A stretch of 64,000 nucleotides of DNA from Janthinobacterium lividum (GTDB lineage: Bacteria > Pseudomonadota > Gammaproteobacteria > Burkholderiales > Burkholderiaceae_D), in NCBI RefSeq assembly GCF_034424625.1, contig NZ_CP139976.1, forward strand, positions 4,588,001 through 4,652,000. Reading direction: 5' to 3'. The translations under genes were made by a program, and so were the position numbers. Within the stretch, counting starts at the first letter, position 1. Each line of letters begins with the position of its first letter. The notes below the pieces were generated by a model. It searched no databases. It was not told the DNA's origin and saw only the letters and a list, made by a program, of their open reading frames with translations. Positions 16,631-25,826 of the stretch are shown one piece after another.

Positions 16631-16993
16631 ATGCAGCTGTCCCCCGCCATCCCCATCCTGCGCAGCTTTTCCGAAGAAAAAACGCGCGAGTTCTACCTCG
16701 GTTTTCTCGGTTTTACCCTGGACTGGGAACACCGCTTCGCGCCCACGGCGCCGCTGTACCTGCAGGTGACGCGCGGTGATCTCGTGCTGCATCTGTCCGA
16801 GCACTACGGCGACGCCACGCCAGGCACGGCGCTCTTGATCCCCGTCGACGACATCGCCGCCCTGCACGCGGAGCTGCAGGCGAAGGATTACCCGTATGCG
16901 CGGCCCGGCATCCGCGACGAGGACTGGGGGCGCATCCTGGAAGTGGCGGACCCGTTCGGCAACCGGCTGCGCTTCTGGCAAAGAACGCCATAG
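16631..16993 (+). CDS. VOC-superfamily protein, glyoxalase/bleomycin-resistance type
   Basis: A 120-residue single-module protein with the layout of bleomycin-binding proteins: an initial strand AIPILRSFSEEKTREFYLGFLGF, WEHRF, then LYLQVTRGDLVLHLSEHYGD, a helix DDIAALHAELQAKDY, and the final EVADPFGNRLRFWQR. Such proteins are either drug-binding dimers or metal-dependent glyoxalase-like enzymes. The final E and the mid-sequence H of HLSEH could serve as metal ligands. It is convergent with tarD, with only three bases between the stops. A resistance role cannot be concluded from sequence alone. Confidence 0.85.
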   Translation: MQLSPAIPILRSFSEEKTREFYLGFLGFTLDWEHRFAPTAPLYLQVTRGDLVLHLSEHYGDATPGTALLIPVDDIAALHAELQAKDYPYARPGIRDEDWGRILEVADPFGNRLRFWQRTP

Positions 16994-16996
16994 CGC

Positions 16997-18166
16997 TTAC
17001 TGGCCGCTCAGGGCGCGCATTTCCGCATACAGGTTGGCCTTGCCCTCGAAGCCGATGCCGACCAGCTCCGGCATGGTGATGTGGCCGTTTTCCACGCGCA
17101 CGCCATCGGGAAAACCGCCGAACGGCTGGAACAGATCGGGATACGATTCATTGCCGCCCAGGCCCAGGCCGGCCGCGATATTCAAGGACATCTGGTGGCC
17201 GCCGTGCGGAATGCAGCGGCTGCGCGACCAGCCGTGCTGGTGCAGCATATCCAGCGTGCGTAAATATTCCACCAGACCGTAGCTGAGAGCGCAATCGAAC
17301 TGCAGCCAGTCGCGGTCGGCGCGCATGCCGCCGTAGCGGATCAGGTTGCGCGCATCCTGCATGGAAAACAGGTTTTCGCCCGTCGCCATCGGCTTGTCGT
17401 AATAGCTGCGCAAGGTCGATTGCAGCTCGAAGTCGAGCGGGTCGCCCGCCTCTTCATACCAGAACAGATCGTACTGGCGCAGCGCCTTGGCGTAGGCGAT
17501 CGAGGTGTCGAGGTCGAAACGGCCGTTGGCATCCACGCACAGCTTCTGGCCGTCCTGCAGCACTTCCATGATGGCGTCGATGCGGCGCAGGTCCTCGTCC
17601 AGCGAGGCGCCGCCGATCTTTTTCTTGACCACCGTGTAGCCGCGGTCGATATAGCTGCGCATCTCGTCCTGCAGCGCCGTCAGGCTCTGGCCCGGATAGT
17701 AATAGCCGCCGGCCGCATACACGAACACTTTTTTGTCCGGCACGCCCGTGCCATGGCGCTCGGCCAGCAGCTGGAACAGCGGCTTGTTGTCGATCTTCGC
17801 CACGGCGTCCCAGATGGCCATGTCGATGGTGCCGATGGCTACCGAACGTTCGCCGTGGCCGCCCGGCTTTTCATTCGTGTACATGCAGTCCCACACCTTG
17901 TGCGGATCGAGGTTGCTGCCATCCGCCGTGACGAGCGAAGCGGGATCGGCGTCGAGGATGCGGGGAATGAAGCGCTCGCGCATCAGCATGCCCTGGCCAT
18001 AGCGGCCATTCGAATTGAAGCCATAGCCGACGACAGGCTTGCCGTCGCGCATCACATCCGTGACAACGGCCACCAGGCTCAGCGTCATCTTGCTGAAATC
18101 GATGTAAGCGTTGCGGATGGGGGAAGAGATGGGGATGGTCTTTTCGCGGATTTCAACGATTTTCAT
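16997..18166 (-). CDS. tarD: D(-)-tartrate dehydratase, enolase superfamily
   Basis: A 389-residue enzyme, the same length as the characterised Bradyrhizobium D-tartrate dehydratase as I recall it, with very similar wording throughout (SSPIRNAYIDF, VVGYGFNSNGRYGQG, NEKPGGHGERSVAIGTIDMA, IPHGGHQMSLNIAAGLGLGG). Catalytic residues of this subgroup are visible: the KKKIGG lysine, metal ligands in DANGRFD and EEAGDP and TGENL, and the histidine in IPHGGHQ. It dehydrates D-tartrate to oxaloacetate. The divergent LysR gene 97 bases away is the likely regulator. No tartrate transporter is adjacent. Confidence 0.9.
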   Translation of the reverse strand: MKIVEIREKTIPISSPIRNAYIDFSKMTLSLVAVVTDVMRDGKPVVGYGFNSNGRYGQGMLMRERFIPRILDADPASLVTADGSNLDPHKVWDCMYTNEKPGGHGERSVAIGTIDMAIWDAVAKIDNKPLFQLLAERHGTGVPDKKVFVYAAGGYYYPGQSLTALQDEMRSYIDRGYTVVKKKIGGASLDEDLRRIDAIMEVLQDGQKLCVDANGRFDLDTSIAYAKALRQYDLFWYEEAGDPLDFELQSTLRSYYDKPMATGENLFSMQDARNLIRYGGMRADRDWLQFDCALSYGLVEYLRTLDMLHQHGWSRSRCIPHGGHQMSLNIAAGLGLGGNESYPDLFQPFGGFPDGVRVENGHITMPELVGIGFEGKANLYAEMRALSGQ

Positions 18167-18263
18167 GCAGGTCTCCTGTGTTTGAATGGTGACGCCAGCT
18201 TAACCGCGATATGAAACCGTATAATCGATAGTAATTTAAACCATTCTTCACTTGAAGTTAATA

Positions 18264-19184
18264 ATGAAAAGCGACGCCACGACGGAAATGGCCTTCTTTG
18301 TGCTGCTGGCCAAGCTGGGCAGCCTGTCGGCCACGGCGCGCGAGCTGGGCATCACGCCGCCCGCCGTCAGCAAGCGATTGGTGCTGATGGAGCAGCGCCT
18401 GGGCGTGCGCTTGCTGAACCGCAGCACGCGGCGCATCAGCCTGACGGGCGACGGCGAAAGCTATCTGCAACAGGCGCGGCAAATCCTCGACGATATCCGC
18501 GCCATGGAAGAGTCCTTGGCCAGCGGCAGCGCCGAGCCGCGCGGCTTGCTGCGCGTGAATGCCACCCTGGGTTTCGGGCGCACGGTGATCGCCCCCCTGC
18601 TGTCGCAATTCGCCCTGCGCCATCGGCAGCTGGAAGTGCAGCTGCAACTGACGGACAGCCCCATCAACCTGGTCGAGCAGGCGTACGACCTGGGCATCCG
18701 CTTCGGCGACTTGCCCGACACGCGCTTGTCGGCGCGGCGCATCATGTCGAACCGGCGCTTCCTGTGCGCCTCGCCCGCCTACCTGCAGGCGCACGGCACG
18801 CCGCAGACCCCCGACGAGCTGGCGCGGCACCGTTGCATCGTGCACCGGCAAAACGACGACGCCTACGGCATCTGGCGCTTGAGCCGTGGCCGCGCCACCC
18901 ACACGGTGAAAGTGCGCGGCACGGTGTCCAGCAACGATGGCGACGTGGTGCTGGGCTGGGCGCTGGACGGCCACGGCATCCTGCTGCGCTCGGAATGGGA
19001 CCTGGCCCGCTACCTCGACAGCGGCCGCTTGCGCGTGGTGCTGGAAGACTACGCGCTGGCGCCGGCCGACCTGTACGCCTATTATCCGAGCCGCCACCAG
19101 TTGCCCGCCAAAGTGCGCGCTTTTATCAATTTTCTCAGCCGGCAGTTGCAGCCGGAAGCGGCCACGGCGGCCAAATCAGGTTAA
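18264..19184 (+). CDS. LysR-family transcriptional regulator, divergent from tarD
   Basis: A 306-residue LysR protein: N-terminal wHTH (AFFVLLAKLGSLSATARELGITPPAVSKR), then a substrate-binding domain from about residue 90 (GLLRVNATLGFGRTVIAPLL). The ATG at 18264 is used; a TTG 12 bases earlier is also in frame but offers nothing more. Neither start has a strong ribosome binding site. A good -10 hexamer TATAAT sits at 18220-18225 in the 97-base divergent gap. Position suggests control of tarD in response to tartrate or its product. The inducer is inferred. Confidence 0.88.
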   Translation: MKSDATTEMAFFVLLAKLGSLSATARELGITPPAVSKRLVLMEQRLGVRLLNRSTRRISLTGDGESYLQQARQILDDIRAMEESLASGSAEPRGLLRVNATLGFGRTVIAPLLSQFALRHRQLEVQLQLTDSPINLVEQAYDLGIRFGDLPDTRLSARRIMSNRRFLCASPAYLQAHGTPQTPDELARHRCIVHRQNDDAYGIWRLSRGRATHTVKVRGTVSSNDGDVVLGWALDGHGILLRSEWDLARYLDSGRLRVVLEDYALAPADLYAYYPSRHQLPAKVRAFINFLSRQLQPEAATAAKSG

Positions 19185-19226
19185 ACTACAATATTGCGAT
19201 ATGGCAATATTATGAAGGAGTAGGTT

Positions 19227-20090
19227 TTGCTAGTCATACTCGGATTTCTCGTCGTGCTGTTTTCCGTCTTCGGCGGCTTCGCCATGCAGGGAGGGCACCT
19301 GGCGGCCCTGTTCCAGCCGCTGGAACTGCTGATGATCGGCGGCGCCGCGCTGGGCACCTTCTTTGTCGGCAATGACGCCAAGGCCATCCGCGCCACGTTC
19401 GCAGCCCTGCCCACCCTGTTCCACGGCTCGCAATACACGAAGGCGCGCTATATGGAACTGATGGGGCTGATGTATGAAATCCTCAGCAAGATCCGCAAGG
19501 AAGGCCTGATGTCGGTCGAGGACGATATCGACGACCCGTACCGCAGTCCCATCTTCGTGAAATACCCGTACACGCTCGGTGACGAGCACATCCTGGAATT
19601 CATCACCGACTACCTGCGCCTGATGGTATCGGGCAATATGGATGCTTACCAGATCGAAAACCTGATGGATAACGAGATCGAAACGCACCATGAAGATGCG
19701 GAAATGCCGATCCAGACGATTTCCCAGCTGGCCGACGCCATGCCCGCCTTCGGCATCGTCGCCGCAGTGATGGGCGTGGTGCACACGATGGCGTCCGTCG
19801 GCTTGCCGCCAGCCGAGCTGGGCGTGCTGATCGCGCAGGCGCTGGTGGGTACCTTCATCGGCATCTTGCTGGCCTACGGCTTCATCGCGCCGCTGGCCAG
19901 CTTGCTGCGCCGCAAGCACCATGAAACGGCAAAGATGTACCAATGCGTGAAAGTCACCTTGCTGGCCAGCCTGAACGGCTACGCCCCGGCGCTGGCTGTG
20001 GAATTCGGCCGCAAGGTCATTTCCGCCACAGAACGCCCCTCGTTCAGCGAACTGGAAAACCACGTCCGCCAGGTGCGCACGAAGAACTGA
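19227..20090 (+). CDS. motA: Flagellar motor stator protein MotA
   Basis: A 287-residue membrane protein with the MotA/TolQ/ExbB fold: two N-terminal helices (LVILGFLVVLFSVFGGFAM, LELLMIGGAALGTFFVG), a large cytoplasmic loop with RKEGLMSVEDDI and YLRLMVSGNM, and two C-terminal helices (MPAFGIVAAVMGVVHTMASVG, LVGTFIGILLAYGFIAPLASLL). MotA with MotB forms the proton channel that drives flagellar rotation. The start is TTG at 19227, supported by AAGGAG 7 bases upstream. No motB gene follows; the next gene, 26 bases on, is on the other strand. It is therefore an isolated stator subunit. Confidence 0.9.
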   Translation: MLVILGFLVVLFSVFGGFAMQGGHLAALFQPLELLMIGGAALGTFFVGNDAKAIRATFAALPTLFHGSQYTKARYMELMGLMYEILSKIRKEGLMSVEDDIDDPYRSPIFVKYPYTLGDEHILEFITDYLRLMVSGNMDAYQIENLMDNEIETHHEDAEMPIQTISQLADAMPAFGIVAAVMGVVHTMASVGLPPAELGVLIAQALVGTFIGILLAYGFIAPLASLLRRKHHETAKMYQCVKVTLLASLNGYAPALAVEFGRKVISATERPSFSELENHVRQVRTKN

Positions 20091-20116
20091 TACGGCCTGT
20101 TTGCTGACTCGGCGCG

Positions 20117-20515
20117 TCAGGCTTCCGGCGCCGTCCAGACCAGGTTCCACAGGTGGCCATCGATATCCTCGAAGCCCTGGTCATACATGAAACCATGGTC
20201 CTCGGGCGGATGCGGTATGCGGCCACCTGCGGCCTTGGCCCTGGCGATCAGGCTGTCCACCTCTTCCCGGCTTTCGCAGCTGAGGCAAATGACGACTTCA
20301 TTGGCTTGCTTCGCATTCGCCACCGGCTTGCCGATCAGCGACTGGAAAAAGGCTTCGGTCGTCAGCATGGCCTGGATGCTGTCATCGACGATGTTCATGA
20401 AGGCCGCATTCTCGCCGCTGAAGCGGGAATTGAAGGTAAAGCCGAGGGCGGAAAAGAAGGCCCTGGATTTCTCCAGGTCCTTCACGGGCAGGTTCAGGAT
20501 GATCTGTTTGTTCAT
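20117..20515 (-). CDS. VOC-family protein (glyoxalase-like)
   Basis: A 132-residue protein of the type annotated as VOC/extradiol-dioxygenase-like. It begins with the standard strand MNKQIILNLPVKDLEKSRAF, continues with FFSALGFTFNSRFSGENAAFM, and ends with the conserved C-terminal pattern GFMYDQGFEDIDGHLWNLVW. The D/H pair in the last strand is in the position of VOC metal ligands. A long in-frame extension upstream of the ATG at 20515 is rejected because it is Pro/Ala-rich and crosses the mocR end. Substrate unknown. Confidence 0.83.
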   Translation of the reverse strand: MNKQIILNLPVKDLEKSRAFFSALGFTFNSRFSGENAAFMNIVDDSIQAMLTTEAFFQSLIGKPVANAKQANEVVICLSCESREEVDSLIARAKAAGGRIPHPPEDHGFMYDQGFEDIDGHLWNLVWTAPEA

Positions 20516-20648
20516 GGCGCTTCCCTGATAAAAGTGGAATGGGCAACCGGTGCATCCTCCCTGCAACGGGAGATGGCACACACAATCGACACGCTGGCGA
20601 AAAAAGAGCCCCTCTAGAATATCAATAAATAATACAGAAAGGCGCAGC

Positions 20649-22121
20649 CTATGCGCTGGACTTGCCGCCGATGCTGGCGGCGCGGCTGGCGCGGGCCAGG
20701 CTTGAGCGTGCGCCAGCCACCGCCCGCAGGCGTTCTTCAAGGTAGGCGCTCACGCGGGGATGCTGGCTGAAGGCGACGTTGAAGCGGATGTGCTGGTCGG
20801 GCGTGTCGTTGGCGGAGAACGCGGCGCCGCGCATCAGCAGGATCTTGTTGCGGTAGGCGTCCTGCACCAGCAAGTCCACGTCCAGCCCTTCGGGCATGCT
20901 GCCCCACAGGAAAATGCCGGCGTCGCCGGGCTGCTCGAACAGCACGCCGGCCGCGCTCAATTGCCGCGTGCTGGCGTTGCGCGCCACCATGATCTTGCGT
21001 TGCAGCCGCTCCAGGTGCTTGCGCAGGTTGCCGGCCTTGAGCACTTCCAGCAAAACGTATTCGTTCAGCGCAGGCAAAGTCATGATGGCGTGGATCTTGG
21101 TGCGCATCAGCAGCTTGAGCAAAGCGGGCGCCGCAGCCAGGTAGCCCATGCGCAGGGCCGGGCTCAGCGCTTTGCACAGGCTCGAGTAGTAGATCACGCC
21201 GTCCAGCCCGGACAACGATGCCAGCCGCGTGCTGTGGCCCTGCTGGAAATGGCCGTGCACGTCGTCTTCGGCGATCAGGAAGCCATGCTGCTGCGCCATG
21301 ATCAGCACCTTGTGCAGGTTGGCGGCGCTGCTGCTCCACCCGGTGGGATTGTGCAAAGCCGTCTGCACGAACAGCAGGCGCGGACGGTGCGCGCGGCAGG
21401 CCGCTTCCAGTTCGTCCAGGTCGAGGCCATCGGGACGGCGCTTGATGGGCACCAGGCGCACGCCGTCCTGGCGCAGCCTGCCGAACATCAGGAAGTATCC
21501 GGGGTCTTCCACCAGCACCGTATCGCCGGGCTGCAGAAACGTGCGGCAGATCAGATCGATTGCATGGGTGCCGCCGAACGTGGTGAGGATGTGGCTGGCG
21601 TCCGCAGCGATGCCGATGCCGCGCAACAGCAGCGCGATCTGCTCGCGCAGTTCGGCCAGCCCTTGCGGCGGACAGCGCGAAGCCATACCGGCCGCGCTGC
21701 GCGCCAGGCCACGTTGCACGGCAGCCGCCGGCAGCGCGTCCTGCAGCCAGGTGGGCGGCAAGGCGCCGCTGCTGGCCAGCAGCACGCCCGGCCGCTGGTC
21801 GTTCACTTGCTGGCTCAGCCAGACCGGCTCCTGCTCCTGGCCCGCTTCCAGCGCCACCTCGTCGGGAATGGCGCGGCTGGCATCGCTTGGCGCGCAGACG
21901 AAGAAGCCCGTCGTGCCGTGCGTATCGATGACGCCTGCGGCCACCAGCCTGTCATACGCCACCACCACGGTGTTGGTGCTGACCGCGAGCTGCGTGGCAA
22001 GCTGGCGGATCGACGGCAGCCTGGTCCCGCCAGGCAAGACGCGTTGCGCGATCTGCAGGCGCAATGCGGCCTCGATCTGCTTGAACAGGGCGATGGGCGA
22101 GGAGCGGTCGATGGCGAACAT
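20649..22121 (-). CDS. MocR/PdxR-type regulator (GntR wHTH fused to aminotransferase)
   Basis: A 490-residue chimera. Residues 1-75 form a GntR winged helix (PIALFKQIEAALRLQIAQ ... LPSIRQLATQLAVSTNTVVVAYDRL). From about 110 onward it is an aminotransferase class I fold with TFGGTHAIDLI, PGDTVLVEDPGY, QTALHNPTGW, the Asp-containing IAEDDVHG, and the PLP lysine region SSLCKALSPALRMGYL. MocR proteins use PLP or an amino-compound adduct to sense vitamin B6 or amino acids. It lies 10 bases downstream of a LysE exporter gene on the same strand, so it probably regulates its own exporter operon. Confidence 0.9.
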   Translation of the reverse strand: MFAIDRSSPIALFKQIEAALRLQIAQRVLPGGTRLPSIRQLATQLAVSTNTVVVAYDRLVAAGVIDTHGTTGFFVCAPSDASRAIPDEVALEAGQEQEPVWLSQQVNDQRPGVLLASSGALPPTWLQDALPAAAVQRGLARSAAGMASRCPPQGLAELREQIALLLRGIGIAADASHILTTFGGTHAIDLICRTFLQPGDTVLVEDPGYFLMFGRLRQDGVRLVPIKRRPDGLDLDELEAACRAHRPRLLFVQTALHNPTGWSSSAANLHKVLIMAQQHGFLIAEDDVHGHFQQGHSTRLASLSGLDGVIYYSSLCKALSPALRMGYLAAAPALLKLLMRTKIHAIMTLPALNEYVLLEVLKAGNLRKHLERLQRKIMVARNASTRQLSAAGVLFEQPGDAGIFLWGSMPEGLDVDLLVQDAYRNKILLMRGAAFSANDTPDQHIRFNVAFSQHPRVSAYLEERLRAVAGARSSLARASRAASIGGKSSA

Positions 22122-22131
22122 GGGTGGCAGT

Positions 22132-22716
22132 CTAGCGTAAAAACATCAAGGCGAGGAGCAGCAGGATGGCCCCCATCGCCAGATTGAATAGGCGCTGGTT
22201 GCGGGGCGCCTTCAGCACGCTGCGGATCGAGACGCCGAACAGCGCCCACATGGCGTTGCACGGCGTGCCCACCACGGTGCCGGTCACGGACACCAGCAGC
22301 GCGCTGGCCAGCATATTGCCCTGCGTAGGCATGAAGACCGACGCCATGGTGACCGCCTTGAGCCAGCTCTTGGGGTTCAGCGCCTGAAACAGCGCCGCCT
22401 GCGCAAACGACACGGCCTTCGGTGCGCTGCTTCCTGCCACCGAGGCGCCGGCCAGCTTCCAGGCCAGGAACATCAGGTACAGCGCGCCCGCGATCCGCAG
22501 CACCTGCTGCGCCATCGGATACGCGACGAACACGCTGCCCAGCCCCACGCACATGAGCACGGTCTGCACGAAGATGCCGGCCTGGATGCCGAGGATCACC
22601 GGCAGCGCGCCGCGATAGCCGAAATTGGCACCGGTGGTGGCCAGCATGACATTGTTCGGCCCCGGTGTGGCGGACATCACAAAGCAATAGCTCATCAGGG
22701 GCAGGAGTTCGGTCAT
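22132..22716 (-). CDS. LysE-family amino acid exporter
   Basis: A 194-residue membrane protein of the LysE/RhtB class. The opening motif is intact: YCFVMSATPGPNNVMLATTGANFGYRGALP corresponds to the family's 'PGP....' N-terminal signature, followed by GIQAGIFVQ, then NPKSWLKAVTMASVF, matching the second half 'NPK...'. About six hydrophobic segments are present. It exports amino acids or small amino compounds; the substrate is not evident. It heads a two-gene operon with the MocR regulator downstream. Confidence 0.88.
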   Translation of the reverse strand: MTELLPLMSYCFVMSATPGPNNVMLATTGANFGYRGALPVILGIQAGIFVQTVLMCVGLGSVFVAYPMAQQVLRIAGALYLMFLAWKLAGASVAGSSAPKAVSFAQAALFQALNPKSWLKAVTMASVFMPTQGNMLASALLVSVTGTVVGTPCNAMWALFGVSIRSVLKAPRNQRLFNLAMGAILLLLALMFLR

Positions 22717-22958
22717 GGCAGGCAGTCGAAGCGTGGAGAAGGCCCCAGTCTAGAAGCGCGGCGCGGCAGGGACAAGGCACAAGGCGACGCGTACAAGCAC
22801 ATGCTGTATCAGTCGGACGACTGCTACAGCGGCGATACGGGCAGCCCTGCCCGGACAAACTCCACCGCAGGCGCGCAACGCAACTGGTGGATTGTCAATT
22901 GGACTCATTGGCAGTTTCCGCCACAAAACGGAGGCTCATCTTTATTATAAATGGCGCT
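22717..22958. other. Intergenic gap and GC-content boundary
   Basis: This 242-base gap between the LysE gene start and the acetyltransferase end holds no readable gene or strong hairpin. Base composition shifts here from the GC-rich backbone (left) to the more AT-rich patch (right), starting near 22870-22900. Confidence 0.5.
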
Positions 22959-23438
22959 CTACATTTGATCCGGGCGCCTGGTGTCCATTTCGCATGGACG
23001 AATGTAATAATTGTCAAAGTCTCCTTCCTCGATCAATGTAAATCCGTGGCGCACATAGAAACGGTTTGAGCCGCTACCGCGCAGGGCTCCCACTCGAACC
23101 GGCAAACCGAGAGCGTTTGCCTCTTCGATAATACGAGCGAGAACAACCGCCCCGATACCATTGCCCTGGTTGTTTGGATGAATATAGAGGTGGTCGAGCA
23201 GCATGGCCTTTGGTTGCTGTTTGAGAACAACAAAGCCGACCCGTTTGCCTTCTATTTCAATATGGCGCGTGTGCTCCGGCAAGAAGCCTGACAGAAACCG
23301 CTCTCTCGCTCGAACCGGATCGAATCTCCCTACCTGCATCAGGCTATCGCGCATTGCCTCAATGCGAAGTGCGACAAGTTCATCCGCGTCGTCTTCCTGC
23401 GTCGGTGTAAACGTTACAACCGGTCTTTTCAATAACAT
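22959..23438 (-). CDS. GNAT-family N-acetyltransferase
   Basis: A 159-residue protein with the GNAT core: VALRIEAMRDSLMQVGRFD, strand KRVGFVVLKQQ, the acetyl-CoA motif A LLDHLYIHPNNQGNGIGAVV (Q/R-x-x-G-x-G/A type), and the C-terminal NRFYVRHGFTLIEEGDFDNYY. The ATG at 23438 was chosen; the frame stays open for a further 147 codons upstream but that part overlaps the AraC gene antisense-style. Codons are visibly less GC-rich than in flanking genes. It may modify a small molecule or protein; no specific acceptor can be named. Confidence 0.82.
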   Translation of the reverse strand: MLLKRPVVTFTPTQEDDADELVALRIEAMRDSLMQVGRFDPVRARERFLSGFLPEHTRHIEIEGKRVGFVVLKQQPKAMLLDHLYIHPNNQGNGIGAVVLARIIEEANALGLPVRVGALRGSGSNRFYVRHGFTLIEEGDFDNYYIRPCEMDTRRPDQM

Positions 23439-23517
23439 ATCAAAAATAAACCTTCTAGTGGCGAGGTTTGAAAAGTGGCGCGCCAAATCAATATTTGCTC
23501 CCCGAAAGCTATTCTCC

Positions 23518-24513
23518 TCACAGCACTTCCCGATCGCGACCCGGCGGCCTGCCGATGACGCGCTTAAAAGCACGACTGAACGCGGCTTGAGATGTATAGC
23601 CAAGGCGTTGGGCAACGGCGTCGATGGACACTCTTTCGTGAGTGAGCAATTGTTTAGCAAGACGCATCCGCAGTTCCGTGGCATACCGCAGGGGCGGCAC
23701 CCCGATGGTGGTTTGAAAGCGTCGTGCGAAGACAGAGCGAGAGACATGAGACTCCGCAGCCAACTGTGCAACTGTCCATTCCCGTCCTGGCTGGCGGTGC
23801 AGCGCCAATATGGCAAGAGCGAGGCGCGGATCACGCAATGCGGCGAGGAGACCGGAGGCGCTTTCACAACCGCATTCAATCCAGCCGCGCACGATCATTG
23901 CTGCCGCAACCTCTGCCAGTCGAGCCAGAATGCCTGCAAAGCCAATACGACCGGCGCAGATTTCACGCTTCATTGAATCCAGCACAGGCAGCAAGCCAGG
24001 ATAACCCTGCGCTTGCGTGTCGGCCACCATGACGGTTGGCATCAACTTACCGACCCCCTGCATCCCGCCGAGATCGAATTCCATGCAGCCGTAAAAAATA
24101 ATTGCACTGGGCACGGAGGCCGTACTGGGACATGTGTCGACTCCGCTAACGGCGTCACCAAGGGGCGCGACATCGAACTTGTCGATGTCCTGAAATGCAA
24201 TGCCCGCATCCGATAGCAGCTGGTGCCTCCTGCCGTGCGGCATGAACACCGCGCTACCGGCGGACAGCTCATGCAACTCGCCATCATCCTTACATAGGTA
24301 GGCAGTACCAACAGCCACGAAGTGGAAGTAGGCGTGGCCTGGCTTGTCTTCAAAGCCTATGCCGAAAGCTGGACCGGTCTGAATGCGGCGGTACTGGACG
24401 CCACGCAGGCGCATCCCCATCAACAGTTCACTGACGAGACTTGAGGACAGGAAAACTTGATTCTTCTTGCTCATTTTAGGTGTTTCGGTCAAAACATCAA
24501 GACTTGTCATCAT
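23518..24513 (-). CDS. AraC-family regulator with cupin N-terminal domain
   Basis: A 331-residue protein. Residues about 30-190 form a cupin-type effector domain (GHAYFHFVAVGTAYLCKDDGE, FMPHGRRHQLL). The last 100 residues hold two AraC helix-turn-helix motifs: WTVAQLAAESHVSRSVFARRFQ and SIDAVAQRLGYTSQAAFSRAFKR, ending IGRPPGRDREVL. The tandem ATGs at 24513 and 24510 follow AGGA at a normal distance. It is divergent from an MFS exporter with a 50-base gap, which strongly suggests it controls that gene. Base composition is lower in GC than the neighbouring backbone. Confidence 0.9.
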   Translation of the reverse strand: MMTSLDVLTETPKMSKKNQVFLSSSLVSELLMGMRLRGVQYRRIQTGPAFGIGFEDKPGHAYFHFVAVGTAYLCKDDGELHELSAGSAVFMPHGRRHQLLSDAGIAFQDIDKFDVAPLGDAVSGVDTCPSTASVPSAIIFYGCMEFDLGGMQGVGKLMPTVMVADTQAQGYPGLLPVLDSMKREICAGRIGFAGILARLAEVAAAMIVRGWIECGCESASGLLAALRDPRLALAILALHRQPGREWTVAQLAAESHVSRSVFARRFQTTIGVPPLRYATELRMRLAKQLLTHERVSIDAVAQRLGYTSQAAFSRAFKRVIGRPPGRDREVL

Positions 24514-24563
24514 AGATCATCCTGGACTTTCCCTCTAGACTTTCGACTCTGATCGTTTTAGGA

Positions 24564-25826
24564 ATGTTAGAGATGAACAATGATGTTTTGGGTAACGGGC
24601 AAACGCCCAACGCGAGCGATGCGTCTGTTGCAGAGCCAGCGGCGGCAGCATGGATGGCAGTGTTTTCACTGGCAATGGGAGTTTTCGGCCTCCTGACGGC
24701 GGAGTACCTGCCAGCCAGCCTATTGACCCCGATGGCCTTCGATCTCGGTGTGTCGGAGGCGCTGGCTGGTCAGGCAGTGACGGTGACGGCCGTCGTGGCC
24801 ATGGTCGCAGGGCTTACAGTGCCGCGCCTGACGCGCAGTTTTGACCGACGTGTCGTCTTGTTAGCTTTCACAGTGCTGATGATCGCGTCGAACTTGCTGG
24901 TGGCGTTATCGTCAAGCCTGACAGTTTTGTTGGTGATGCGCATTCTGCTGGGCGTTGCCTTGGGAGGCTTTTGGAGTATGGCGGCAGCCGTGGCTATGCG
25001 ACTGGTGCCAGCAAAGTCAGTGCCGCGAGCGCTATCCATAATCTTCAGCGGTATCGCCATCGGGACGGTTGTTTCCGTACCGTTGGGCAGCTACTTGGGG
25101 GGGATATATGGCTGGCGCAGTGCATTTATAGCAGCCGCAGCTGTCGGAGGGCTAACACTGTTGTTTCAATTGTTCACACTGCCCCGTATGGCACCGCGCA
25201 CGATGATGCGCACCCCGTCTGTACTGGCACTGCTGCGTCGCCCGGGGATCGGGATCGGGATGTTGGGCTGTGTACTTGCCCATACGGGGCAATACGCATT
25301 GTTCACCTATATTCGCCCCGCTCTTGAAAGCGTTGCCCATATTGATGTAAACAGTTTGTCTCTGATGCTCCTGGGTTTTGGTGTCGCCAACTTCATTGGC
25401 ACGCTGCTGGCCGGCTGGCTAATGGAGCGTAGCCTGCATGCTACTTTAGTGGGTATGCCTGCGCTGGTGGGCTTGGCGGCATTCGGCATGATTTTACTGC
25501 CAGTCCAGGGAACCGGCCTGATGCTTTTGGTGGCCCTCTGGGGCTTGGCGTTCGGCGGCGTACCTGTCGCCTGGTCCAACTGGGTAGCTCGTGCCGTTCC
25601 TGATCAAGCGGAGACGGCCGGCGGCATGGTCGTCGCTGCGGTGCAATCTTCCATCGCTGCCGGCGCGGCATTGGGTGGCATGATGTTCGGGTTTGGTGGC
25701 GTCACAGGCGTTTTCATTATTGCTGGCGTTGTGATGCTGTTCGCTTCTCTCGTCATCGCTTTCAGAGTTCAAGTCGAACTGCCACAGGAAGACGCGACAC
25801 TACCAGACACCGGCTCAACGATTTGA
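24564..25826 (+). CDS. MFS transporter, DHA1 family (NepI/YdhP-like)
   Basis: A 420-residue, 12-helix transporter. The N-terminal half carries FSLAMGVFGLLTAEYLPASLLTPMA, which is the pattern of the arabinose/purine-nucleoside efflux group, then DLGVSEALAGQAVTVTA and FDRRVVLLAFTVLM. The C-terminal half reads GFGVANFIGTLLAGWLMER and WGLAFGGVPVAWSNWVARAVPD. The first ATG at 24564 abuts AGGA; a second in-frame ATG at 24573 has better spacing and may be the true start. It is divergent from, and probably controlled by, the AraC-type gene. It lies in the AT-richer patch. Confidence 0.88.
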   Translation: MLEMNNDVLGNGQTPNASDASVAEPAAAAWMAVFSLAMGVFGLLTAEYLPASLLTPMAFDLGVSEALAGQAVTVTAVVAMVAGLTVPRLTRSFDRRVVLLAFTVLMIASNLLVALSSSLTVLLVMRILLGVALGGFWSMAAAVAMRLVPAKSVPRALSIIFSGIAIGTVVSVPLGSYLGGIYGWRSAFIAAAAVGGLTLLFQLFTLPRMAPRTMMRTPSVLALLRRPGIGIGMLGCVLAHTGQYALFTYIRPALESVAHIDVNSLSLMLLGFGVANFIGTLLAGWLMERSLHATLVGMPALVGLAAFGMILLPVQGTGLMLLVALWGLAFGGVPVAWSNWVARAVPDQAETAGGMVVAAVQSSIAAGAALGGMMFGFGGVTGVFIIAGVVMLFASLVIAFRVQVELPQEDATLPDTGSTI

